A stretch of 64,000 nucleotides of DNA from Burkholderiales bacterium (GTDB lineage Bacteria > Pseudomonadota > Gammaproteobacteria > Burkholderiales > Burkholderiaceae_C). The notes under the pieces were generated by a model, which was not told the origin of the DNA, searched no databases, and worked only from the letters and a program-made list of their open reading frames with translations. Every line of letters starts with the position of its first letter. Position 1 is the stretch's first letter. The stretch lies in assembly GCA_016702555.1 (NCBI GenBank), contig JADJDV010000007.1, positions 1 through 64,000 of the forward strand, in the 5' to 3' direction. Below, one piece after another: positions 25,114-33,596 of the stretch. The translations under genes and the position numbers were made by a program.

Positions 25114-27693
25114 TCAGGCGTCGATGTTCACCGCGCGCAGCGCGTTCGTCTCGATGAAATCGCGCCGTGGCTCGACCTCGTCGCCCATCAAGGTGGTGAA
25201 GACGCGATCGGCCTCGATAGCGTCGTCGATCTGCACACGCAGCAGGCGGCGAACCGCGGGGTCCATGGTGGTTTCCCACAGCTGCTCGGGGTTCATCTCG
25301 CCCAGGCCCTTGTAGCGCTGGCGCGTGGTGGTGCGCTCGGCTTCGCTCAGCAGCCACTGCATGGCCTGGCGGAAGTCGGTGACACGTTCCTCACGCTGGC
25401 GCTCGCCCTCACCCCGCGTGACCCGGGCGCCTTCGCCCAGCAAGTTCCTGAAGGTGTGGGCCGCCTCGGCCAGCGCGGCGTAATCGGCGCCGTGCACGAA
25501 GTCCTGCGTGATGACGCTGGACTTGATGTTGCCGTGGTGGCGGCGGCTGATGCGCAGGACGGGCTTGTCGGTGCGGGCGTCGAATTCGCTGGCGACCTCG
25601 GGCGCACTGCCGTTGGCCTGCATGTCGGCCAGGCGCTGCTGCAGCGCCACGGCGCTGGCTTCGGCGGCTTCGACGGTATCGAGCTTCAGCGCCACGCCGC
25701 TGGCGATGGCGCGCAGCGCCTCGGCGTCCATGAACTGCGACAGGCGCGCGATCACGCCCTCGGCCAGTTGGTATTTGCGCGCCAGCTCGCTCAGGGTGTC
25801 GCCGCTGATCTGCTGCGGCGCCTCGCCGCCCGTGTGCACCACGGCGTCCTTCAGCGCCACGCGCATCAGGAAGGCGTCGAGTGCGGCGCCGTCCTTCAGG
25901 TACAGCTCTTCCTTGCCGGACTTGACTTTGTACAGCGGAGGCTGCGCGATGTAGATGTGGCCGCGCTCGACCAGCTCGGGCATCTGGCGGTAGAAAAAGG
26001 TGAGCAGCAGCGTGCGGATGTGGGCGCCGTCGACGTCGGCGTCGGTCATGATGATGACGCGGTGGTAGCGCAGCTTGTCGATGTTGAAATCGTCGGCGCT
26101 GCTCTTGCCGGAATCCTCCGCGGTCTTGCCGATGCCGGTGCCGAGCGCGGTGATCAGCGTGACGATCTCGTTGCTGGTCAGCAGCTTCTCGTAGCGCGCG
26201 CGCTCGACGTTCAGGATCTTGCCGCGCAGTGGCAGGATGGCCTGAAACTTGCGGTCGCGCCCCTGCTTGGCGCTGCCGCCGGCCGAGTCGCCCTCGACGA
26301 TGTAGATCTCGCACAGCGCCGGGTCCTTCTCCTGGCAATCGGCCAGCTTGCCGGGCAGGCCGAAGCCGTCGAGCACGCCCTTGCGGCGCGTCATCTCGCG
26401 CGCCCGGCGGGCGGCTTCGCGTGCGCGCGCGGCTTCGACGATCTTGCCGCAGATGATCTTGGCATCCTGCGGGCGCTCTTCCAGGTAGTCGGTCAGGGTG
26501 CGGGCGACGATGTCCTCGACCGGTGCGCGCACTTCGCTGCTGACGAGTTTGTCCTTGGTCTGGCTGCTGAATTTGGGCTCGGGCACCTTCACGCTGAGCA
26601 CGCAGCACAGACCCTCGCGCATGTCGTCGCCCGACACTTCAACCTTGGCCTTCTTGGCCAGGTCGTTCTGCTCGATGTAGCGGCCGATCACGCGCGTCAT
26701 GGCCGCGCGCAGGCCGGTGAGGTGCGTGCCGCCGTCGCGCTGCGGGATGTTGTTGGTGAAGCACAGCACCTGCTCGCTGTAGGCGTCGTTCCACTGCATG
26801 GCGACTTCGACGCCGATCTCGGTGCCGGGAATGCCGCCGTAGGTCTCGGCCGGGCGCGTGCCGGTGGCGTAGAAGGCGTGGGGGTGCAGCACCTTCTTGG
26901 CGCCGTTGATGAACTCGACGAAGCCCTTGACGCCGCCGGCGCCGGAGAAGTCGTCTTCCTTGCCGGTGCGCTCGTCGATCAGGCGAATGCGCACGCCGTT
27001 GTTCAGAAAGCTGAGTTCGCGCAGGCGCTTGGCCAGGATTTCATAGTGGAAGTCGGCGTTTTCCTTGAAGATCTCGGTGTCGGGCAGAAAGCGCACTTCG
27101 GTGCCGCGCTTGTCGGTGTCGCCGGTGATCTTCATGGGCGAGGTCTCAACGCCGTCCACCACCTCGATCAGCCGGTCCTGCACGAAGCCGCGGCTGAACT
27201 CCAGTTCGTGCTTCTTGCCGTCGCGCCGCACCGTCAGGCGCAGACTGCTGCTGAGCGCGTTGACGCAGCTCACGCCCACGCCGTGCAGGCCGCCCGAGAC
27301 CTTGTAGCTGTTCTGGTTGAACTTGCCGCCCGCGTGCAGCTCGGTCAGCGCGATCTCGGCGGCCGAGCGCCGGGGCTCGTGCTTATCGTCCATCTTCACG
27401 CCGGTGGGGATGCCGCGGCCGTTGTCGGTGACGCTGATTGAGTTGTCGGTGTGGATGGTGACGACGATGTCGTCGCAATAGCCGGCCAGCGCCTCGTCGA
27501 TGGAGTTGTCGACCACCTCGAACACCAGGTGGTGCAGGCCGGTGCCGTCGGACGTGTCGCCGATGTACATGCCGGGGCGCTTGCGCACCGCCTCCAGGCC
27601 TTCCAGGATCTGGATGGCGCCTTCGCCGTAGCCCTCGGGCGGGCGCGGCGCGGCGGGTTGCGGGCTGTCGGGGGTCTGTCGGGGATCGGTCAT
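25114..27693 (-). CDS. gyrB: DNA gyrase subunit B
   Basis: This 859-residue subunit provides the ATPase and TOPRIM half of DNA gyrase. The GHKL ATPase site shows LEAVRKRPGMYIGDTSDG and FEVVDNSIDEALAGY; the TOPRIM signature is EGDSAGGSAKQGRDR and later TDADVDGAHIRTLL. The C-terminal GyrB zone ends with GLGEMNPEQLWETTMDPAVR. The length, above that of E. coli GyrB (804), reflects an extra segment after the TOPRIM domain that is usual in beta- and gammaproteobacteria. It follows dnaN on the same strand. Confidence 0.97.
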   Translation of the reverse strand: MTDPRQTPDSPQPAAPRPPEGYGEGAIQILEGLEAVRKRPGMYIGDTSDGTGLHHLVFEVVDNSIDEALAGYCDDIVVTIHTDNSISVTDNGRGIPTGVKMDDKHEPRRSAAEIALTELHAGGKFNQNSYKVSGGLHGVGVSCVNALSSSLRLTVRRDGKKHELEFSRGFVQDRLIEVVDGVETSPMKITGDTDKRGTEVRFLPDTEIFKENADFHYEILAKRLRELSFLNNGVRIRLIDERTGKEDDFSGAGGVKGFVEFINGAKKVLHPHAFYATGTRPAETYGGIPGTEIGVEVAMQWNDAYSEQVLCFTNNIPQRDGGTHLTGLRAAMTRVIGRYIEQNDLAKKAKVEVSGDDMREGLCCVLSVKVPEPKFSSQTKDKLVSSEVRAPVEDIVARTLTDYLEERPQDAKIICGKIVEAARAREAARRAREMTRRKGVLDGFGLPGKLADCQEKDPALCEIYIVEGDSAGGSAKQGRDRKFQAILPLRGKILNVERARYEKLLTSNEIVTLITALGTGIGKTAEDSGKSSADDFNIDKLRYHRVIIMTDADVDGAHIRTLLLTFFYRQMPELVERGHIYIAQPPLYKVKSGKEELYLKDGAALDAFLMRVALKDAVVHTGGEAPQQISGDTLSELARKYQLAEGVIARLSQFMDAEALRAIASGVALKLDTVEAAEASAVALQQRLADMQANGSAPEVASEFDARTDKPVLRISRRHHGNIKSSVITQDFVHGADYAALAEAAHTFRNLLGEGARVTRGEGERQREERVTDFRQAMQWLLSEAERTTTRQRYKGLGEMNPEQLWETTMDPAVRRLLRVQIDDAIEADRVFTTLMGDEVEPRRDFIETNALRAVNIDA

Positions 27694-27722
27694 CGGCTCA
27701 TCTCTCGCTCATTTGAATGCCG

Positions 27723-27746
27723 AAACCCGCCGTTACAGGCGGGTTT
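27723..27746 (-). terminator. Hairpin between dnaN and gyrB
   Basis: AAACCCGCC pairs with GGCGGGTTT around a six-base loop. Only three T follow the stem on the minus strand, so it may be a weak terminator or processing hairpin lowering gyrB read-through from dnaN. Confidence 0.5.
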
Positions 27747-27779
27747 GAGTCATTCCATGCTCCTGAAACAGGAGCGTCA

Positions 27780-28910
27780 TCAGATGCGCATCGGCATCAC
27801 GACGTACTTGAAACTGCTGTTGTCGGGCAGTGTCACCAGGGCCGAGCTGTTGGCGTCCTGCAGCTCGACCTTCACCATTTCCTGCTGGCTCATGTTGGAC
27901 AGCGCGTCGATCAGGTAGGTGACGTTGAAGCCGATCTCGATCGCGTCGCCGCCGTAGTCGATGTCGAGTTCGTCCACCGCCTCTTCCTGCTCGGCGTTGT
28001 TCGAGGCCACGCGCAGCAGGCCGGGCTCGAAGTTCAGGCGCACGCCCTTGAACTTCTCGCTGGTCAGGATGGCGGTGCGCTGCAGGCTGGCCAGCAGCGG
28101 CGCGCGGCCCAGGGTGACGCTGTTCTTGTGGTGCTTGGGGATGACGCGGTTGTAGTCGGGGAACTTGCCCTCGACCAGCTTGGTGACGAATTCCATCGCG
28201 CCAAAGCTGAACTTGGCCTGGTTGGCGGCAAACTGCATCTCGATCATCGGTGCCGCCTGGCCCTCGGGCACGCTGGCATCGGACAGCAGGCGCTGCAGCT
28301 CGATCACCGTCTTGCGCGGCAGGATCACCTCCTGCTTGGGCACCTCGACATCGAGCGTGGCGCTGGAAAACGCCAGCCGGTGGCCGTCGGTGGCCACCAG
28401 GCTGAGCTGCTGACCCTCGGCGACGAACAGGATGCCGTTCAGGTAATAGCGGATGTCGTGCACCGCCATCGCGAAGGCGACCTGGTCGAGCAGGCTCTTG
28501 AGTGTGCGCTGCGGCACCTGGAAGGCGGGGCCGAAGCTGGGTGCCTCCTGCACCAGCGGGAAGTCCTCGGCCGGCAGCGTCTGCAGCGTGAAGCGGCTCT
28601 TGCCACCCTTGAGGATCAGCTTGGACTGCTGCGCGTCCAGCGTCACGGTCTGGTCGGCCGGCATGGTGCGCAGGATGTCGATCAGCTTGCGCGCGCCCAC
28701 GGTGGTGGCGAAGTTGCCGCTGTCGCCGCCCAGCTCGGCGGTGGCGCGGATCTGGATCTCGAGGTCGCTGGTGGTCAGTTGCAGCGTGCCGCCGGACTTG
28801 CGGATCAGCACGTTGGCCAGCACCGGCAGCGTGTGGCGCCGCTCGACGATGCCCGACACCGACTGAAGCGCCGCCAGCAGCTGATTTTGGGTGGTCTTCA
28901 GAACGATCAT
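27780..28910 (-). CDS. dnaN: DNA polymerase III subunit beta (sliding clamp)
   Basis: The 376-residue clamp protein has the three clamp domains: N-terminal MIVLKTTQNQLLAALQSVSG, middle (SRFTLQTLPAEDFPLVQEAP) and C-terminal ending SSFKYVVMPMRI, the conserved end that contributes to the hydrophobic partner pocket. The start at ATG 28910 was chosen by the family N-terminus rather than an upstream in-frame start at 28979. It lies between dnaA and gyrB in the usual order. Confidence 0.96.
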   Translation of the reverse strand: MIVLKTTQNQLLAALQSVSGIVERRHTLPVLANVLIRKSGGTLQLTTSDLEIQIRATAELGGDSGNFATTVGARKLIDILRTMPADQTVTLDAQQSKLILKGGKSRFTLQTLPAEDFPLVQEAPSFGPAFQVPQRTLKSLLDQVAFAMAVHDIRYYLNGILFVAEGQQLSLVATDGHRLAFSSATLDVEVPKQEVILPRKTVIELQRLLSDASVPEGQAAPMIEMQFAANQAKFSFGAMEFVTKLVEGKFPDYNRVIPKHHKNSVTLGRAPLLASLQRTAILTSEKFKGVRLNFEPGLLRVASNNAEQEEAVDELDIDYGGDAIEIGFNVTYLIDALSNMSQQEMVKVELQDANSSALVTLPDNSSFKYVVMPMRI

Positions 28911-29070
28911 GTCTGCCTCTGGTTCCTCTTGTTCCTCGTCTCGCTGTCCGCTGCCGCGTGCGGCGCACCGGCGGTACATTTGCTCACGCCCCGGCGGGCG
29001 TCAGCGGTGTATTGTCGCCGGTTTTGCCATCGATTCCGGCCCGTGCTGGCGGGTGGAGCGTTCAGACTTT

Positions 29071-30486
29071 TCAACCCTTGAGGGTCTGCTCCAGCACATG
29101 CAGCTGTTGGTTGAGTTCGGTCAGTTGCTGGCGCTCGGCGGTGATCTTGCGCACCGCGTGCAGCACCGTGGTGTGGTCGCGCCCGCCGAACAATTCACCG
29201 ATCTCGGGCAGGCTTTTTTGCGTCAGTTCCTTGGCCAGGTACATGGCGATCTGGCGCGGCCGCGCAATACTGGCCGGGCGCTTCTTGCTGTACATGTCCG
29301 AGACCTTGATCTTGTAATAGTCGGCCACGGTCTTCTGGATGTTCTCGACGCTGATCTGGCGGTTTTGAATCGACAACAGATCGCGCAACGCCTCGCGCGC
29401 CAGCGGGATCGAGACCTCTTTCAGGTTGAAGCGCGAATAGGCCAGGATCTTGCGCAAGGCGCCTTCCAGCTCGCGCACGTTGGAGCGCACGTTCTTGGCG
29501 ACGAAGAACGCGACTTCCTCCGGCATCTCGGCGCCCTCGGCGGCCGCCTTGCTGATCAGGATGGCCACGCGCATCTCCAACTCGGGCGGCTCCAGCGCCA
29601 CCGTCAGGCCTGAGTCGAAGCGCGACACCAACCGCTCGTGAATGTCGGCCAGCCCCTTCGGGTAGGTGTCGCTGGTCATCACGATGTGGCTCTTCTTGGC
29701 CAGCAAGGCTTCGAAGGCATTGAAGAATTCTTCCTGCGTGCGGTCCTTGTTGGCGAAGAACTGCACGTCGTCGATCAGCAGCAGGTCGAGCGAGTGGTAG
29801 CGCTGCTTGAACTCGTCGAAGGTCTTGCGCTGATAGGCTTTGACCACATCCGAGACGAACTGCTCGGCATGGATGTAGAGAACCTTGGCGTCGGGACGCT
29901 CTTCCAGCAGCCGGTTGCCCACCGCGTGCATCAAATGGGTCTTGCCGAGGCCCACGCCGCCGTAGATGAACAAGGGGTTGTAGAGCTGCCCCGGCGCACC
30001 CGCCACGTGCAGCGCCGCGGCGCGCGCCATGCGGTTGGCCGTGCCCTCGACCAGGTTGGCGAATGTCAGCACGGTGTTCAGTCGGCTGCGATGGGCGTCG
30101 GGCGCGGCCGCCTCGGCCGCCTTCTGAGCGACTGCCGACGCGCTTGTCTGGACCGGCTCTTCACCTGCGATCGGCGCGCGTATGGCGCCTGAAAATTCTT
30201 GTGCTACTGGCGCTTGACGGGGAGCAAGCGCTAACTCCACCTGTACCGGATAGCCCTGGATCTGCTCCAGAATCGCGGCAATGCGCGCCGCGTACTGGGC
30301 ACGCACCCAGTCCATCTTGAAGCGATTGGCGACCAGCAGCGTCAGGCACGACGCATCCGGCGTCCATTGCGCATCGAGCGGTTTGATCCAGGTGTTGAAC
30401 TGCTGCTGCGGCAATTCCTGCGCCAGTCGGTCGAGGCAGGACGGCCACAAGCTCGCGCCGCTGGCAGCGGCCACGGTCTCTTGCAT
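29071..30486 (-). CDS. dnaA: chromosomal replication initiator DnaA
   Basis: The 471-residue initiator has domain I (LWPSCLDRLAQELPQQQFNT), a linker, the AAA+ domain with Walker A GGVGLGKTHL (about residues 176-185) and Walker B LLLIDDVQFF, and the DNA-binding domain IV with the DnaA signature GGRDHTTVLHAVRKI. The ATG at 30486 was chosen because MQETV begins domain I; an upstream ATG at 30561 would run into the DnaA boxes. It is divergent from rpmH across the presumed origin. Confidence 0.97.
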   Translation of the reverse strand: MQETVAAASGASLWPSCLDRLAQELPQQQFNTWIKPLDAQWTPDASCLTLLVANRFKMDWVRAQYAARIAAILEQIQGYPVQVELALAPRQAPVAQEFSGAIRAPIAGEEPVQTSASAVAQKAAEAAAPDAHRSRLNTVLTFANLVEGTANRMARAAALHVAGAPGQLYNPLFIYGGVGLGKTHLMHAVGNRLLEERPDAKVLYIHAEQFVSDVVKAYQRKTFDEFKQRYHSLDLLLIDDVQFFANKDRTQEEFFNAFEALLAKKSHIVMTSDTYPKGLADIHERLVSRFDSGLTVALEPPELEMRVAILISKAAAEGAEMPEEVAFFVAKNVRSNVRELEGALRKILAYSRFNLKEVSIPLAREALRDLLSIQNRQISVENIQKTVADYYKIKVSDMYSKKRPASIARPRQIAMYLAKELTQKSLPEIGELFGGRDHTTVLHAVRKITAERQQLTELNQQLHVLEQTLKG

Positions 30487-30615
30487 GGTGGGAGGGGTCG
30501 GCTTGTGGATAGTTGTCTGGGAAAGGCCTCTGGCATTGTAGTGATCCGGCGGGTTGTCCACAAGGCGGAGGCGGGAGTCGCGCTGTGGCGTTGGCGCGGC
30601 AAGTCAACGAGCATT
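30487..30615. other. Presumed oriC / dnaA leader region with DnaA boxes
   Basis: Between dnaA and rpmH lie two near-consensus DnaA boxes: TGTGGATAG at 30504-30512 (minus-strand box, one mismatch) and TTGTCCACA at 30554-30562 (plus-strand box, one mismatch to TTATCCACA). Gene order and the divergence of the two housekeeping blocks support an origin here. No strong AT-rich unwinding element or dense box cluster is visible, so the exact origin could be partly elsewhere. Confidence 0.6.
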
Positions 30616-30643
30616 TTGAGTCGCGGCCGTTCTCTGTGATAAT
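30616..30643 (+). promoter_or_regulatory. rpmH promoter
   Basis: TTGAGT and GATAAT are separated by 16 bases, with a TG just before the -10 (TGTGATAAT, extended -10 type). It lies about 170 bases before rpmH and probably drives the rpmH-rnpA-yidD-yidC operon. Confidence 0.7.
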
Positions 30644-30815
30644 GCGGGGTTTTCCCTGCGCCAGCCTGCGGGCGAGCTTTGATGCGCGCCTTACTTGGCA
30701 CCAGGCCGGCGCGATGCGCCGGGCGATGTGCAAGGAAAGGCCCGTGGCGGCCGCTTGGCCCCCAAGCCATGCAGCCAGCCCCTGAAGCGATATCACCCAA
30801 GGACGATCAGTCATC

Positions 30816-30953
30816 ATGAAACGCACTTATCAGCCCTCCGTTGTACGTCGCCGTGCCCGCACGCACGGTTTTCTGGTCCGCATGAAGACCCGTGGCGGCC
30901 GCGCCGTGATCAACGCGCGCCGCGCCAAGGGCCGCAAGCGCCTGGCCGTCTGA
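30816..30953 (+). CDS. rpmH: 50S ribosomal protein L34
   Basis: A 45-residue, very basic protein with the complete L34 sequence pattern (MKRTYQPSVVRRRARTHGF, then VINARRAKGRKRLAV). Its position beside rnpA next to the origin is conserved across bacteria. The ATG at 30816 is preceded by AAGGACGA. Confidence 0.96.
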   Translation: MKRTYQPSVVRRRARTHGFLVRMKTRGGRAVINARRAKGRKRLAV

Positions 30954-31025
30954 GCCCGGGCGGCTTTGCGGGTGTGTGCGCGGCCAGCGCGCTGCGGCGC
31001 CTTGCGGGCACCGGAGTGAGCACCG

Positions 31026-31403
31026 ATGCGCACGCAGCGGCTGCGCACGCGGGCCCAGTTCCAGGCGCTCCTGACCAAGCCGGCGTCGGCGCGCACGGCG
31101 CATTTCGCCCTGCATCGCTTGCCCCCCGCCGCGTTGGGCGAGTGGCTCGGCGCGCCGGATGCCGTCTGGATCGGCGCCATGGCGCCCAAGCGCTGGGCGC
31201 GCCGCGCGGTGACGCGCAATGCCGTGCGCCGGCAGCTCTACGCCGTGGTCGATGGCCTGACGCCGCCGCTGGCGCCAGGGGCTTATCTGGTGCGCCTGCG
31301 TGCCGCGTTCGCGCCGCCACAGTTTCCCAGCGCCAGTTCGACGGCGCTCAAGCGCGCGCTGCGCGCTGAACTGCAACAGTTGCTCGCCAAGATAAGCGCA
31401 TGA
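31026..31403 (+). CDS. rnpA: ribonuclease P protein component
   Basis: A 125-residue basic protein, the protein subunit of RNase P, which matures tRNA 5' ends. It has the N-terminal LRTRAQFQALL and the RNR-type motif APKRWARRAVTRNAVRRQL. It is 72 bases after rpmH, and its stop overlaps the yidD start by four bases. Confidence 0.93.
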   Translation: MRTQRLRTRAQFQALLTKPASARTAHFALHRLPPAALGEWLGAPDAVWIGAMAPKRWARRAVTRNAVRRQLYAVVDGLTPPLAPGAYLVRLRAAFAPPQFPSASSTALKRALRAELQQLLAKISA

Positions 31404-31696
31404 TCCGCGATCTGCCCCGCGACCTCCTGATCGGCATCGTCAAGGCCTACCGGCTGCTGCTGTCGCCCTGGCTGGGTTCGAGCTGCCGCTTCGAGCCGAC
31501 CTGCTCGCGCTACGCGATCGAGGCGCTGCAGCAGCACGGCGCCGCTGCCGGCAGTTACCTGACCTTGCGCCGTCTGGCGCGTTGCCAGCCCTGGTGCGAG
31601 GGTGGCTGCGACCCGGTGCCTGCGGAGCCGCCGCGCTTTTTCACCCATCTGATCGGCGCCGCCCGGCCGGCCGACAAGCCTCACAAGTGGTCATGA
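31400..31696 (+). CDS. yidD: membrane protein insertion efficiency factor YidD
   Basis: This 98-residue protein of the YidD (haemolysin-like) family has the conserved core VKAYRLLLSPWLGSSCRFEP followed by TCSRYAIEALQQHGA and the Cys-rich RCQPWCEGGCDPVP. It assists YidC-dependent membrane insertion. Its stop overlaps the yidC start (ATGA). Confidence 0.94.
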   Translation: MIRDLPRDLLIGIVKAYRLLLSPWLGSSCRFEPTCSRYAIEALQQHGAAAGSYLTLRRLARCQPWCEGGCDPVPAEPPRFFTHLIGAARPADKPHKWS

Positions 31697-33387
31697 ACGA
31701 CATCCGACGCACCATTCTCTGGGTGATCTTCGCCTTCTCGCTGGTCATGCTGTGGGATCAGTGGCAAGTGCACAACGGCCGCAAGGCGACCTTTTTCCCC
31801 AGCGCGTCAACGTCCGCTGCGCCGGCCAGCGCCGCGGCGCCCGCGTCGGCGGTGCCGCCAGCCGCCGCCGCCAGCCCGGGCGCGGTGCCGGGCGCGCCCA
31901 GCACCGATGCCGCCGCCGTGCCGGCTGCCGAGCCGGCCGCCGCGCTGCCGCGCGAGCGCATTGAGGTCAGCACCGATGTGCTGAAGCTGGTGTTTGACAC
32001 CGAAGGCGGCTCGGTGGTGCGCAGCGAGTTTCTCGAGCACGCGGCGCAGCGCGGCTCCGACCAGCCCTTCGTGATGCTGGACACCAGCGCCAGCCGCTTC
32101 TACCAGGCGCAGTCGGGCCTGATCGGCGGGCCGTTTCCCAACCACAAGACGCCGATGCGCTTCGTTGGCGAGCGTCAGTTGGCCGACGGGGCCGACGAAC
32201 TGGTGCTGCGCTTCGAGTCGGCCGAACAGGGCGGCGTGCGCCTGAACAAGATCTATACGCTCAAGCGTGGCCGCTACTTGATCGAGGTCCGGCACGAGGT
32301 GGTCAACGCCAGTGGCCAGGCGGTCAGTCCGCAGGTCTATGTGCAACTGGTGCGCGATGGCCAGCAGGCGGCGGGCGAGACGCCCTTCTACACCACCTTC
32401 ACCGGCCCGGCCTTCTACTCCGACGCCAAGAAGTTCCAGAAGGTTGCCTTCACCGACATCGACAAGGGCAAGGCCGATTTCGTCGCTTCCGCATCGGACG
32501 GCTGGGTGGCGATGGTGCAGCACTACTTCGTCAGCGCCTGGCTGCCGCCGGCGGGCAGCACGCACGAGAACTTTGCCCGCAAGCTCGACAGCAATCTGTA
32601 CGCGGCCGGCATGATCGCGCCGGTTGGCGCCGTCGAACCCGGCGCCACGCACGTGACCACGACACCGCTGTTCATCGGCCCGCAGGACGAGAAAGTGCTG
32701 GAGCGCGTCGCCCCCGGGCTTGAACTGGTCAAGGACTATGGCTGGCTCACCATTCTTGCCAAGCCGCTGTACTGGCTGCTCGACAAGATCTACGGCGTGC
32801 TCGGCAACTGGGGCTAGGCCATCGTGGCCCTGGTGGTGCTGCTGAAGGTGCTGTTCTACCCGCTCAACGCCAAGGCTTACGCCAGCATGGCCAAGATGAA
32901 GGCGATCGGGCCCAAGATCACCGACATGCGCGAGCGCCTGAAGGACAACCCGCAGCAGATGCAGATGGAGATGATGCGCATCTACCGCGAGGAGAAGGTC
33001 AACCCGATGGGCGGTTGCCTGCCGATCATGATCCAGATCCCCGTGTTCATCGCGCTGTACTGGGTGCTGCTGTCCTCCGTCGAGATGCGCGGCGCGCCCT
33101 GGATCGGCTGGATCCAGGACTTGTCGACCAAGGATCCGTACTTCATCCTGCCGATCGTGATGACGCTGACCACGCTGCTGCAGACGGCGCTCAACCCGCT
33201 GCCGCCTGACCCGCTACAGGCCAAGCTGATGTGGTTCATGCCGCTGGTGTTCAGCGTGATGTTCTTCTTCTTCCCCGCCGGCCTGGTGCTGTACTGGATC
33301 ACCAACAACCTGCTGACCATCGCCCAGCAGTGGTTCATCAACACCCGCATGGGCGTGCCGCCGAAGTTCAATCTGCCGAAGTTTTGA
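31693..33387 (+). pseudogene. yidC: membrane protein insertase YidC with in-frame TAG codon
   Basis: YidC inserts and folds inner-membrane proteins such as Fo subunit c. Codons 1-374 encode the N-terminal helix (TILWVIFAFSLVMLWDQW), the Ala/Pro-rich linker and the periplasmic beta-supersandwich, ending GVLGNWG. Codon 375 (32815-32817) is TAG where homologues have Trp in GNWGWAIVAL. Reading continues without a shift through the five-helix core (LVVLLKVLFYPLNAKAYASM, NPMGGCLPIMIQIPVFIALY) to FNLPKF. Total length with read-through is 564 residues, normal for the order. Termination would remove the catalytic core of an essential protein, so sequence error, or suppression of the amber codon, must be considered. 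Confidence 0.9.
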
Positions 33388-33447
33388 GCCACCCCTAAGG
33401 CGCTGCGCGCCTTCCCCTCAAGGGGACGCACCCAGTGGCCGGGCCAA
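33388..33447 (+). repeat. Intergenic GC-rich repeat, copy A
   Basis: The pattern is AAGGCGCTGCGCGCCTT, a C/G-run hairpin (CCCCTCAAGGGG), then CGCACCCAGTGGCCGGGCC. A second, similar unit lies after kdsD (39208-39270), sharing the GGCGC core, the C-run/G-run and CCAGTGGCCGG. It resembles extragenic elements common in Comamonadaceae. Confidence 0.5.
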
Positions 33448-33472
33448 GTCCTTCCACGGGTGCCTTGGAACG

Positions 33473-33501
33473 CGAAAGCCCGCCTTGGCGGGCTTTCGTT
33501 T
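33473..33501 (+). terminator. Terminator after yidC
   Basis: A perfect 12-base stem, CGAAAGCCCGCC with GGCGGGCTTTCG around TT, is followed by TTT. It ends the rpmH-yidC operon before mnmE. Confidence 0.85.
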
Positions 33502-33596
33502 GGGCATCGAAGTCATCCCTGCCGTACGGCGACATAGAAACATGCTTCGGCGGCCATGAAGCGCAGCATTCACGTAGGCCGTGGCACCATCCGTTC

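Noticed and set aside
25456..27441. A 661-codon open frame antisense to gyrB
   Set aside because: Shadow frame of gyrB produced by high third-position GC.
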